From Chamaea fasciata (Eukaryota > Chordata > Aves > Passeriformes > Sylviidae), in contig JARCOQ010000080.1 in the NCBI GenBank assembly GCA_029207755.1, positions 1 through 64,000 on the forward strand: DNA of 64,000 bases. The letters are read 5' to 3'. This document shows, one piece after another, positions 6,522-19,535 of the stretch; the stretch's first letter is position 1; each line of letters starts with the position of its first letter. A program made the translations under genes and the position numbers. The notes beneath the pieces are model-generated. The model saw only the letters and a program-made list of their open reading frames with translations, did no database searches and was not told where the DNA came from.

Positions 6522-9500
6522 CAGAGAAGTTGTGTGTGTGTGTGTGGGGAAACAGGATGTTCTGCCCAGGCTGGCAGAGCATCTCTATATATGTTCATTG
6601 TTGAACCAGAACTAATGATAACACTTAAATGACAGGTACTGTGGGTGATAAAAATGAATGGTTTGGTAAATGGGGGAGATGACAGCGTTAGGCAGAATAA
6701 CTGGGCCATTTAGTGAGGTGTGCTAATACAGACCGGTGTATTAATACTCAGTGCACTTTTTGTGAGCAGGGGCATTCTTGGGTTACAAGGCTCTTTCTGA
6801 CCAAAGCTTCAAAATTTATTGTGACTATTCGGTGTGACTCTTTGCGGACAAAACCCGAATGATGATAAATGCATAGGAAAAGTAGAATTTAGTTGTAGCA
6901 GAGGGGCATTTGATACTAATACTGGTGATATCCCACTTGAATGGTCCATTCAGTGTGAAAGGATTTTGAAAAGAAGAGGAAGAGTATCAAGCAGAGGGAG
7001 GAAATAGTGCAGAAATGGCGGAAATGTGCTCTACTGAGAGCACCTCTACAACAGTGACAAGGTAGGAGTCTGGATTTGCTTTATTTTGGTGTTGTTGTCT
7101 TCCCCAAGTTTGTGGATAAAATTCTAGGGAATGCATGATGTACTTTCTTTTACATCCTATGTATTGAGATAAGATGGAAATCCAGTGTACAAATGGAACT
7201 GCACTTTGGAGAGGCTGGAAATGTTGGGCTAAATTGGAGCCTGTATTTGTCATTAACTTTCAGCTGTGAGAAACAACACTTGTGGTAGAGATGCAGTAAA
7301 TGGTTTTCAGGTAAATGTGGCTATTATTTAGGGAAATTGTAAAATATTGATATGCATGTCGTTTGGATTGAAATTGGAAAGAAATGGTTTATGAAGTAGA
7401 TCAGATCTTGGGAGGAAATGCAGATGATTCTCTTAGCTAAATCAGAGAGGGTTGGCAGCAGAATGAAGTGGATGGGATTTTGGTTGAATTTTTATCACTG
7501 GTAGCAATGGCAGCCTGTGTCTGTGGGACTGCTAATAGGGGTAATCCTATTGCTGGGTTCTGCATCTGTTTCCCAGGAGAAAGCAGTGGTGGGAATGTTT
7601 GGGTGCCAGGCTGTTGCTGTGCTCATAATGGGTTGACGCCCATGGAGTGTTGGGGGCGCCAGGCGGTTGCTGTGGCCCCAGTGGGCTCCTGGAGTGTTTG
7701 GGGTCAGTGTGCAGTGCTGGGCACGGCCCTGGGCAGAGCAGCCTTGTGCCTGAGGGCAGGGGAAGGCCTCAGGAGGCTCTGGAGGATCAGCTGTGCCAGG
7801 GAAGCCCTCCTGCCAGCAGGGAAGCCCTCCTGCCAGCAGGCCTGTGGTGGTGGCTGAGTTACTTGCACCCTGTGACCCAACCAGAATGCTCAACTTTTAA
7901 CTTGCTGTCAGGCCTTCAAACAAGATTTCCCTTCTTTCTAGATGACGCTGAAATATTGTCCAAATGCGGTAAGCTGTGTCTGTGTTAGAATATCCTCCTT
8001 TCCTCATTGTTTGACCCATGTTATTTTTAGTGCAATAGCATTGTATCTGTCCAAAAGAGTGTTCTAGAAAGAAGTTGCTGTCATGGTGCAATGTAGTTTC
8101 TAAATGACATTGCAGGTATTTGAGACATGTTCTAGTACTAATGACAGCTTTTTTCCTGCAATGATTTCTGTAGGGTTCTTGTAGGTGGAAATGAGTGTTC
8201 TTTCAGCTTGAATGAAATGTTCTCGAAAGATGGTGTTGGGCCTAGACAGGCTTGACTTGTGTCATGAGGTCATTCAGGGCTCAGATGCACTGCAAGTGTT
8301 TGCATTTGTCATTTTCCACTTAATTTCTGAGCCACAGAATAGGCTGGTTTAAAGAGCTTTAAGCAACAAATGTTGAAGAGACTTACAGATTTATTTTGCC
8401 TTATCTCTGTGATTGCGTGCAATGATCAGGTTCTGGTCCTTAACCCCCAGGAGAAATGCCATGTCTGTAAATGCACGGTGAGATCAGGCCAGACTTGCTG
8501 GTGACAGGGCTCTGCAAGTTGTCCTTGTGGGCTGAATCTGAGTTTTAATTGTGTTCTGGACAGAAGGGCCGTCGATTGCTGCGCCGTGTTTTGGATGCGT
8601 GCAAAGCAGCAGGGAAGTTGGAGCTTGAGCAGGAGGACGCTGAGGTGGTTTTGTCGGAGCACCGGGGGCTCAGTGGGAGGTGTGTGAGACGTGAGGCAAT
8701 TTGCAGGCAGCCTTTGGGGTGCTGGCTGTGCCGCTGCCGTCGGTAGTGCGGGAGCAGCCATGGGGTGTCAGCATTGCCCCACGTTCCCGCTGCGTGTCCC
8801 CGAGGCCGCCGCCACTGTCCTGGCACACTGTGCTGGCATTTCCAGAGTGCCAGCAAGGGTGCTGGGCTTGCTGCAAAGTCCTGTGCTTGCCGTGTGCATG
8901 TAGATGATGTTTTCAAATGAATTTTAGCTCGAAAAAGGGAATTTTCAAAACGGGAATGAGGGACAGAGTAGAAAATGGAGATTTTCTGGAAATGTTTTTG
9001 CTAATGTAGCTCCAACTCCCTGTGTGGGATAACCCTGTTGTAGACTGCAGCTTTTTGGATCCTTTCAGAGACGCCTGTCTGGGTGATGTTGTCATTCCAG
9101 GGCTGGTGCTCTGGGACGTGAGATGTGTCCTTTGTGTCATTGTTATAGCTTTTCCCAACCACAGCTGGAGTGTTGGGAGTGTTCACTCTCTCTGTTTCCC
9201 TGGGTTTGGGATCTTGGGGCCTGTGCTGTCCCTCTGGAAGAAACCTGTTATAATCCCTCTATGAAATTGAGATAGGAAGGTACATAAGAGTTAAAATCTC
9301 TTTTAAGAGTGGTGTATTACAAGTGCAAGATTTTGTTTGAGGAAAACATTCCCTAAACCTAAAAGAATAACTAAAGAAGGAGATATTTTAAAAAGGAATT
9401 GAAACTATTAATCAATCTTAAGAATGGAATGGATGATTTGATCTGAGGTTCACATCTTACAGACTGCTTGTCATGTGGCTCCAGAGGGTTTTGTGTTTTG

Positions 9501-9774
9501 GTTGTGTTTTTCTTTGAATAATCTGGTTCAAGCATAATTGCAACTAGAAAATCAAATGCTTTTCAATTGGTCCTGATGCCATGTCAGTGGTGTTTGGTTT
9601 AGAAGCTCTCTGTAGCACTGCTCTTTATCAGCTGATGAATTGCAGAAATAGGAGCAGTATTTCATGTTGCTAAGAGAAAGCATTTTAATAGCGCTGTGGA
9701 TGCGGGGGTAAATTGCAATAATTGAAGATTAAAAAACTATTCTCCAAGTGTTCCTAGAGCTTAAATAGAGAGCT
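6522..9774 (+). repeat. Unit copy 3
   Basis: Second half of dimer 1, 3,253 bp. GGTAAATGG head, GGTGACAG before D, GCAGC/GTC/GGAC in the E region, GTGTTTTTC tail. It is the first copy with the C state of the two-state patch (CTGTTGCTGTGC, near 7611). Segments: B 7942, C 8451, D 8564, E 9069 (starts). Confidence 0.96.
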
Positions 9775-12700
9775 CAGAGAAGTTGTGTGTGTGTGTGTGG
9801 GGAAACAGGATGTTCTGCCCAGGCTGGCAGAGCATCTCTATATATGTTCATTGTTGAACCAGAAATAATGATAACACTTAAATGACAGGTACTGTGGGTG
9901 ATAAAAATGAATGGTTTGGTTAAATGGGGGAGATGACAGCGTTAGGCAGAATAACTGGGCCATTTAGTGAGCTGTGCTAATACAGACCGGTGTATTATTA
10001 CTCAGTGCACTTTTTGTGAGCGGGGGCATTCTTGGGTTACAAGGCTCTTTCTGACCAAAGCTTCAAAATTTATTGTGACTATTCGGTGTGACTCTTTGCG
10101 GACAAAACCCGAATGATGATAAATTCATAGGAAAAGTAGAATTTAGTTGCAGCAGAGGGGCATTTGATACTAATACTGGTGATATCCCACTTGAATGGTC
10201 CATTCAGTGTGAAAGGATTTTGAAAAGAAGAGGAAGAGTATCAAGCAGAGGGAGGAAATAGTGCAGAAATGGGGGAAATGTGCTCTACTGAGAGCACCTC
10301 TACAACAGTGACAAGGTAGGAGTCTGGATTTGCTTTATTTTGGTGTTGTTGTCTTCCCCAAGTTTGTGGATAAAATTCAAGGGAATGCATGATGTACTTT
10401 CTTTTACATCCTATGTATTGAGATAAGATGGAAATCCAGTGTACAAATGGAACTGCACTTTGGAGAGGCTGGAAATGTTGGGCTAAATTGGAGCCTGTAT
10501 TTGTCATTAACTTTCAGCTGTGAGAAACAACACTTGTGGTAGAGATGCAGTAAATGGTTTTCAGGTAAATGTGGCTATTATTTAGGGAAATTGTAAAATA
10601 TTGATATGCATGTCGTTTGGATTGAAATTGGAAAGAAATGGTTTATGAAGTAGATCAGATCTTGGGAGGAAATGCAGATGATTCTCTTAGCTAAATCAGA
10701 GAGGGTTGGCAGCAGAATGAAGTGGATGGGATTTTGGTTGAATTTTTATCACTGGTAGCAATGGCAGCCTGTGTCTGTGGGACTGCTAATAGGGGTAATC
10801 CTATTGCTGGGTTCTGCATCTGTTTCCCAGGAGAAAGCAGTGGTGGGAATGTTTGGGTGCCAGGCTGTTGCTGTGCTCATAATGGGTTGACGCCCATGGA
10901 GTGTTGGGGGCGCCAGGCGGTTGCTGTGGCCCCAGTGGGCTCCTGGAGTGTTTGGGGTCAGTGTGCAGTGCTGGGCACGGCCCTGGGCAGAGCAGCCTTG
11001 TGCCTGAGGGCAGGGGAAGGCCTCAGGAGGCTCTGGAGGATCAGCTGTGCCAGGGAAGCCCTCCTGCCAGCAGGGAAGCCCTCCTGCCAGCAGGCCTGTG
11101 GTGGTGGCTGAGTTACTTGCACCCTGTGACCCAACCAGAATGCTCAACTTTTAACTTGCTGTCAGGCCTTCAAACAAGATTTCCCTTCTTTCTAGATGAC
11201 GCTGAAATATTGTCCAAATGCGGTAAGCTGTGTCTGTGTTAGAATATCCTCCTTTCCTCATTGTTTGACCCATGTTATTTTTAGTGCAATAGCATTGTAT
11301 CTGTCCAAAAGAGTGTTCTAGAAAGAAGTTGCTGTCATGGTGCAATGTAGTTTCTAAATGACATTGCAGGTATTTGAGACATATTCTAGTACTAATGACA
11401 GCTTTTTTCATGAAATGATTTCTGTAGGGTTCTTGTAGGTGGAAATGAGTGTTCTTTCAGCTTGAATGAAATGTTCTCGAAAGATGGTGTTGGGCCTAGA
11501 CAGGCTTGACTTGTGTCATGAGGTCATTCAGGGCTCAGATGCACTGCAAGTGATTGCATTTGTCATTTTCCACTTAATTTCTGAGCCACAGAATAGGCTG
11601 GTTTAAAGAGCTTTAAGCAACAAATGTTGAAGAGACTTACAGATTTATTTTGCCTTATGTCTGTGATTGCGTGCAATGATCAGGTTCTGTTCCTTAACCC
11701 CCAGGAGAAATGCCATGTCTGTAAATGCACGGTGAGATCAGGCCAGACTTGCTGTGGACAGGGCTCTGCAAGTTGTCCTTGTGGTCTGAATCTGAGTTTT
11801 AATTGTGTTCTGGACAGAAGGGCCGTCGATTGCTGCGCCGTGTTTTGGATGCGTGCAAAGCAGCAGGGAAGTTGGAGCTTGAGCAGGAGGACGCTGAGGT
11901 GGTTTTGTCGGAGCACCGGGGGCTCAGTGGGAGGTGTGTGAGACGTGAGGCAATTTGCAGGCAGCCTTTGGGGTGCTGGCTGTGCCGCTGCCGTCGGTGG
12001 TGCAGGAGCAGCCATGGGGTGTCAGCATTGCCCCACGTTCCCGCTGCGTGTCCCCGAGGCCGCTGCCACTGTCCTGGCACACTGTGCTGGCATTTCCAGA
12101 GTGCCAGCAAGGGTGCTGGGCTTGCTGCAAAGTCCTGTGCTTGCCGTGTGCATGTAGATGATGTTTTCAAATGAATTTTAGCTCAAAAAAGGGAATTTTC
12201 AAAACGGGAATGAGGGACAGAGTAGAAAATGGAGATTTTCTGGAAATGTTTTTGCTAATGTAGCTCCAACTCCCTGTGTGGGATAACCCTGTTGTAGACT
12301 GCACCTTTTTGGATCCTTTCAGAGACGCCTGTCTGGGTGATGTTGCCATTCCAGGGCTGGTGCTCTGGGATGTGAGATGTGTCCTTTGTGTCATTGTTAT
12401 AGCTTTTCCCAACCACAGCTGGAGTGTTGGGAGTGTTCACTCTCTCTGTTTCCCTGGGTTTGGGATCTTGGGGCCTGTGCTGTCCCTCTGGAAGAAACCT
12501 GTTATAATCCCTCTATGAAATTGAGATAGGAAGGTACATAAGAGTTAAAATCTCTTTTAAGAGTGGTGTATTACAAGTGCAAGATTTTGTTTGAGGAAAA
12601 CATTCCCTAAACCTAAAAGAATAACTAAAGAAGGAGATATTTTAAAAAGGAATTGAAACTATTAATCAATCTTAAGAATGGAATGGATGATTTGATCTGA

Positions 12701-13028
12701 GGTTCACATCTTACAGACTGCTTGTCATGTGGCTCCAGAGGGTTTTGTGTTTTGGTTGTTTTTTTCTTTGAATAATCTGGTTCAAGCATAATTGCAACTA
12801 GAAAATCAAATGCTTTTCAATTGGTCCTGATGCCATGTCAGTGGTGTTTGGTTTAGAAGCTCTCTGTAGCACTGCCCTTTATCAGCTGATGAATTGCAGA
12901 AATAGGAGCAGTATTTCATGTTGCTAAGAGAAAGCATTTTAATAGTGCTGTGGATACGGGGGTAAATTGCAATAATTGAAGATTAAAAAACTATTCTCCA
13001 AGTGTTCCTAGAGCTTAAATAGAGAGCT
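9775..13028 (+). repeat. Unit copy 4
   Basis: First half of dimer 2, 3,254 bp. It matches copy 2 at the head, intron C-D, E and tail markers, but carries the C patch state instead of F, so the patch has moved independently of the dimer markers. Segments: B 11196, C 11705, D 11818, E 12323 (starts). Confidence 0.96.
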
Positions 13029-16000
13029 CAGAGAAGTTGTGTGTGTGTGTGTGGGGAAACAGGATGTTCTGCCCAGGCTGGCAGAGCATCTCTATATATG
13101 TTCATTGTTGAACCAGAAATAATGATAACACTTAAATGACAGGTACTGTGGGTGATAAAAATGAATGGTTTGGTAAATGGGGGAGATGACAGCGTTAGGC
13201 AGAATAACTGGGCCATTTAGTGAGGTGTGCTAATACAGACCGGTGTATTAATACTCAGTGCACTTTTTGTGAGCAGGGGCATTCTTGGGTTACAAGGCTC
13301 TTTCTGACCAAAGCTTCAAAATTTATTGTGACTATTCGGTGTGACTCTTTGCGGACAAAACCCGAATGATGATAAATGCATAGGAAAAGTAGAATTTAGT
13401 TGTAGCAGAGGGGCATTTGATACTAATACTGGTGATATCCCACTTGAATGGTCCATTCAGTGTGAAAGGATTTTGAAAAGAAGAGGAAGAGTATCAAGCA
13501 GAGGGAGGAAATAGTGCAGAAATGGCGGAAATGTGCTCTACTGAGAGCACATCTACAACAGTGACAAGGTAGGAGTCTGGATTTGCTTTATTTTGGTGTT
13601 GTTGTCTTCCCCAAGTTTGTGGATAAAATTCTAGGGAATGCATGATGTACTTTCTTTTACATCCTATGTATTGAGATAAGATGGAAATCCAGTGTACAAA
13701 TGGAACTGCACTTTGGAGAGGCTGGAAATGTTGGGCTAAATTGGAGCCTGTATTTGTCATTAACTTTCAGCTGTGAGAAACAACACTTGTGGTAGAGATG
13801 CAGTAAATGGTTTTCAGGTAAATGTGGCTATTATTTAGGGAAATTGTAAAATATTGATATGCATGTCGTTTGGATTGAAATTGGAAAGAAATGGTTTATG
13901 AAGTAGATCAGATCTTGGGAGGAAATGCAGATGATTCTCTTAGCTAAATCAGAGAGGGTTGGCAGCAGAATGAAGTGGATGGGATTTTGGTTGAATTTTT
14001 ATCACTGGTAGCAATGGCAGCCTGTGTCTGTGGGACTGCTAATAGGGGTAATCCTATTGCTGGGTTCTGCATCTGTTTCCCAGGAGAAAGCAGTGGTGGG
14101 AATGTTTGGGTGCCAGGCTGTTGCTGTGCTCATAATGGGTTGACGCCCATGGAGTGTTGGGGGCGCCAGGCGGTTGCTGTGGCCCCAGTGGGCTCCTGGA
14201 GTGTTTGGGGTCAGTGTGCAGTGCTGGGCACGGCCCTGGGCAGAGCAGCCTTGTGCCTGAGGGCAGGGGAAGGCCTCAGGAGGCTCTGGAGGATCAGCTG
14301 TGCCAGGGAAGCCCTCCTGCCAGCAGGGAAGCCCTCCTGCCAGCAGGCCTGTGGTGGTGGCTGAGTTACTTGCACCCTGTGACCCAACCAGAATGCTCAA
14401 CTTTTAACTTGCTGTCAGGCCTTCAAACAAGATTTCCCTTCTTTCTAGATGACGCTGAAATATTGTCCAAATGCGGTAAGCTGTGTCTGTGTTAGAATAT
14501 CCTCCTTTCCTCATTGTTTGACCCATGTTATTTTTAGTGCAATAGCATTGTATCTGTCCAAAAGAGTGTTCTAGAAAGAAGTTGCTGTCATGGTGCAATG
14601 TAGTTTCTAAATGACATTGCAGGTATTTGAGACATGTTCTAGTACTAATGACAGCTTTTTTCCTGCAATGATTTCTGTAGGGTTCTTGTAGGTGGAAATG
14701 AGTGTTCTTTCAGCTTGAATGAAATGTTCTCGAAAGATGGTGTTGGGCCTAGACAGGCTTGACTTGTGTCATGAGGTCATTCAGGGCTCAGATGCACTGC
14801 AAGTGTTTGCATTTGTCATTTTCCACTTAATTTCTGAGCCACAGAATAGGCTGGTTTAAAGAGCTTTAAGCAACAAATGTTGAAGAGACTTACAGATTTA
14901 TTTTGCCTTATCTCTGTGATTGCGTGCAATGATCAGGTTCTGGTCCTTAACCCCCAGGAGAAATGCCATGTCTGTAAATGCACGGTGAGATCAGGCCAGA
15001 CTTGCTGGTGACAGGGCTCTGCAAGTTGTCCTTGTGGGCTGAATCTGAGTTTTAATTGTGTTCTGGACAGAAGGGCCGTCGATTGCTGCGCCGTGTTTTG
15101 GATGCATGCAAAGCAGCAGGGAAGTTGGAGCTTGAGCAGGAGGACGCTGAGGTGGTTTTGTCGGAGCACCGGGGGCTCAGTGGGAGGTGTGTGAGACGTG
15201 AGGCAATTTGCAGGCAGCCTTTGGGGTGCTGGCTGTGCCGCTGCCGTCGGTAGTGCGGGAGCAGCCATGGGGTGTCAGCATTGCCCCACGTTCCCGCTGC
15301 GTGTCCCCGAGGCCGCCGCCACTGTCCTGGCACACTGTGCTGGCATTTCCAGAGTGCCAGCAAGGGTGCTGGGCTTGCTGCAAAGTCCTGTGCTTGCCGT
15401 GTGCATGTAGATGATGTTTTCAAATGAATTTTAGCTCGAAAAAGGGAATTTTCAAAACGGGAATGAGGGACAGAGTAGAAAATGGAGATTTTCTGGAAAT
15501 GTTTTTGCTAATGTAGCTCCAACTCCCTGTGTGGGATAACCCTGTTGTAGACTGCAGCTTTTTGGATCCTTTCAGAGACGCCTGTCTGGGTGATGTTGTC
15601 ATTCCAGGGCTGGTGCTCTGGGACGTGAGATGTGTCCTTTGTGTCATTGTTATAGCTTTTCCCAACCACAGCTGGAGTGTTGGGAGTGTTCACTCTCTCT
15701 GTTTCCCTGGGTTTGGGATCTTGGGGCCTGTGCTGTCCCTCTGGAAGAAACCTGTTATAATCCCTCTATGAAATTGAGATAGGAAGGTACATAAGAGTTA
15801 AAATCTCTTTTAAGAGTGGTGTATTACAAGTGCAAGATTTTGTTTGAGGAAAACATTCCCTAAACCTAAAAGAATAACTAAAGAAGGAGATATTTTAAAA
15901 AGGAATTGAAACTATTAATCAATCTTAAGAATGGAATGGATGATTTGATCTGAGGTTCACATCTTACAGACTGCTTGTCATGTGGCTCCAGAGGGTTTTG

Positions 16001-16281
16001 TGTTTTGGTTGTGTTTTTCTTTGAATAATCTGGTTCAAGCATAATTGCAACTAGAAAATCAAATGCTTTTCAATTGGTCCTGATGCCATGTCAGTGGTGT
16101 TTGGTTTAGAAGCTCTCTGTAGCACTGCTCTTTATCAGCTGATGAATTGCAGAAATAGGAGCAGTATTTCATGTTGCTAAGAGAAAGCATTTTAATAGCG
16201 CTGTGGATGCGGGGGTAAATTGCAATAATTGAAGATTAAAAAACTATTCTCCAAGTGTTCCTAGAGCTTAAATAGAGAGCT
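13029..16281 (+). repeat. Unit copy 5
   Basis: Second half of dimer 2, 3,253 bp, matching copy 3 at the dimer markers. It shows the GCG-to-GCA change in segment D (near 15105) shared with copies 7, 9 and 10. Segments: B 14449, C 14958, D 15071, E 15576 (starts). Confidence 0.96.
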
Positions 16282-19200
16282 CAGAGAAGTTGTGTGTGTG
16301 TGTGTGGGGAAACAGGATGTTCTGCCCAGGCTGGCAGAGCATCTCTATATATGTTCATTGTTGAACCAGAAATAATGATAACACTTAAATGACAGGTACT
16401 GTGGGTGATAAAAATGAATGGTTTGGTTAAATGGGGGAGATGACAGCGTTAGGCAGAATAACTGGGCCATTTAGTGAGCTGTGCTAATACAGACCGGTGT
16501 ATTATTACTCAGTGCACTTTTTGTGAGCGGGGGCATTCTTGGGTTACAAGGCTCTTTCTGACCAAAGCTTCAAAATTTATTGTGACTATTCGGTGTGACT
16601 CTTTGCGGACAAAACCCGAATGATGATAAATTCATAGGAAAAGTAGAATTTAGTTGCAGCAGAGGGGCATTTGATACTAATACTGGTGATATCCCACTTG
16701 AATGGTCCATTCAGTGTGAAAGGATTTTGAAAAGAAGAGGAAGAGTATCAAGCAGAGGGAGGAAATAGTGCAGAAATGGGGGAAATGTGCTCTACTGAGA
16801 GCACCTCTACAACAGTGACAAGGTAGGAGTCTGGATTTGCTTTATTTTGGTGTTGTTGTCTTCCCCAAGTTTGTGGATAAAATTCAAGGGAATGCATGAT
16901 GTACTTTCTTTTACATCCTATGTATTGAGATAAGATGGAAATCCAGTGTACAAATGGAACTGCACTTTGGAGAGGCTGGAAATGTTGGGCTAAATTGGAG
17001 CCTGTATTTGTCATTAACTTTCAGCTGTGAGAAACAACACTTGTGGTAGAGATGCAGTAAATGGTTTTCAGGTAAATGTGGCTATTATTTAGGGAAATTG
17101 TAAAATATTGATATGCATGTCGTTTGGATTGAAATTGGAAAGAAATGGTTTATGAAGTAGATCAGATCTTGGGAGGAAATGCAGATGATTCTCTTAGCTA
17201 AATCAGAGAGGGTTGGCAGCAGAATGAAGTGGATGGGATTTTGGTTGAATTTTTATCACTGGTAGCAATGGCAGCCTGTGTCTGTGGTACTGCTAATAGG
17301 GGTAATCCTATTGCTGGGTTCTGCATCTGTTTCCCAGGAGAAAGCAGTGGTGGGAATGTTTGGGTGCCAGGCTGTTGCTGTGCTCATAATGGGTTGACGC
17401 CCATGGAGTGTTGGGGGCGCCAGGCGGTTGCTGTGGCCCCAGTGGGCTCCTGGAGTGTTTGGGGTCAGTGTGCAGTGCTGGGCACGGCCCTGGGCAGAGC
17501 AGCCTTGTGCCTGAGGGCAGGGGAAGGCCTCAGGAGGCTCTGGAGGATCAGCTGTGCCAGGGAAGCCCTCCTGCCAGCAGGGAAGCCCTCCTGCCAGCAG
17601 GCCTGTGGTGGTGGCTGAGTTACTTGCACCCTGTGACCCAACCAGAATGCTCAACTTTTAACTTGCTGTCAGGCCTTCAAACAAGATTTCCCTTCTTTCT
17701 AGATGACGCTGAAATATTGTCCAAATGCGGTAAGCTGTGTCTGTGTTAGAATATCCTCCTTTCCTCATTGTTTGACCCATGTTATTTTTAGTGCAATAGC
17801 ATTGTATCTGTCCAAAAGAGTGTTCTAGAAAGAAGTTGCTGTCATGGTGCAATGTAGTTTCTAAATGACATTGCAGGTATTTGAGACATATTCTAGTACT
17901 AATGACAGCTTTTTTCATGAAATGATTTCTGTAGGGTTCTTGTAGGTGGAAATGAGTGTTCTTTCAGCTTGAATGAAATGTTCTCGAAAGATGGTGTTGG
18001 GCCTAGACAGGCTTGACTTGTGTCATGAGGTCATTCAGGGCTCAGATGCACTGCAAGTGATTGCATTTGTCATTTTCCACTTAATTTCTGAGCCACAGAA
18101 TAGGCTGGTTTAAAGAGCTTTAAGCAACAAATGTTGAAGAGACTTACAGATTTATTTTGCCTTATGTCTGTGATTGCGTGCAATGATCAGGTTCTGTTCC
18201 TTAACCCCCAGGAGAAATGCCATGTCTGTAAATGCACGGTGAGATCAGGCCAGACTTGCTGTGGACAGGGCTCTGCAAGTTGTCCTTGTGGTCTGAATCT
18301 GAGTTTTAATTGTGTTCTGGACAGAAGGGCCGTCGATTGCTGCGCCGTGTTTTGGATGCGTGCAAAGCAGCAGGGAAGTTGGAGCTTGAGCAGGAGGACG
18401 CTGAGGTGGTTTTGTCGGAGCACCGGGGGCTCAGTGGGAGGTGTGTGAGACGTGAGGCAATTTGCAGGCAGCCTTTGGGGTGCTGGCTGTGCCGCTGCCG
18501 TCGGTGGTGCAGGAGCAGCCATGGGGTGTCAGCATTGCCCCACGTTCCCGCTGCGTGTCCCCGAGGCCGCTGCCACTGTCCTGGCACACTGTGCTGGCAT
18601 TTCCAGAGTGCCAGCAAGGGTGCTGGGCTTGCTGCAAAGTCCTGTGCTTGCCGTGTGCATGTAGATGATGTTTTCAAATGAATTTTAGCTCAAAAAAGGG
18701 AATTTTCAAAACGGGAATGAGGGACAGAGTAGAAAATGGAGATTTTCTGGAAATGTTTTTGCTAATGTAGCTCCAACTCCCTGTGTGGGATAACCCTGTT
18801 GTAGACTGCACCTTTTTGGATCCTTTCAGAGACGCCTGTCTGGGTGATGTTGCCATTCCAGGGCTGGTGCTCTGGGATGTGAGATGTGTCCTTTGTGTCA
18901 TTGTTACAGCTTTTCCCAACCACAGCTGGAGTGTTGGGAGTGTTCACTCTCTCTGTTTCCCTGGGTTTGGGATCTTGGGGCCTGTGCTGTCCCTCTGGAA
19001 GAAACCTGTTATAATCCCTCTATGAAATTGAGATAGGAAGGTACATAAGAGTTAAAATCTCTTTTAAGAGTGGTGTATTACAAGTGCAAGATTTTGTTTG
19101 AGGAAAACATTCCCTAAACCTAAAAGAATAACTAAAGAAGGAGATATTTTAAAAAGGAATTGAAACTATTAATCAATCTTAAGAATGGAATGGATGATTT

Positions 19201-19535
19201 GATCTGAGGTTCACATCTTACAGACTGCTTGTCATGTGGCTCCAGAGGGTTTTGTGTTTTGGTTGTTTTTTTCTTTGAATAATCTGGTTCAAGCATAATT
19301 GCAACTAGAAAATCAAATGCTTTTCAATTGGTCCTGATGCCATGTCAGTGGTGTTTGGTTTAGAAGCTCTCTGTAGCACTGCCCTTTATCAGCTGATGAA
19401 TTGCAGAAATAGGAGCAGTATTTCATGTTGCTAAGAGAAAGCATTTTAATAGTGCTGTGGATACGGGGGTAAATTGCAATAATTGAAGATTAAAAAACTA
19501 TTCTCCAAGTGTTCCTAGAGCTTAAATAGAGAGCT
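16282..19535 (+). repeat. Unit copy 6
   Basis: First half of dimer 3, 3,254 bp, matching copies 2 and 4. It has a private ATAGC-to-ACAGC change near 18906, which would replace Ile by Thr in the segment E frame. Segments: B 17703, C 18212, D 18325, E 18830 (starts). Confidence 0.96.
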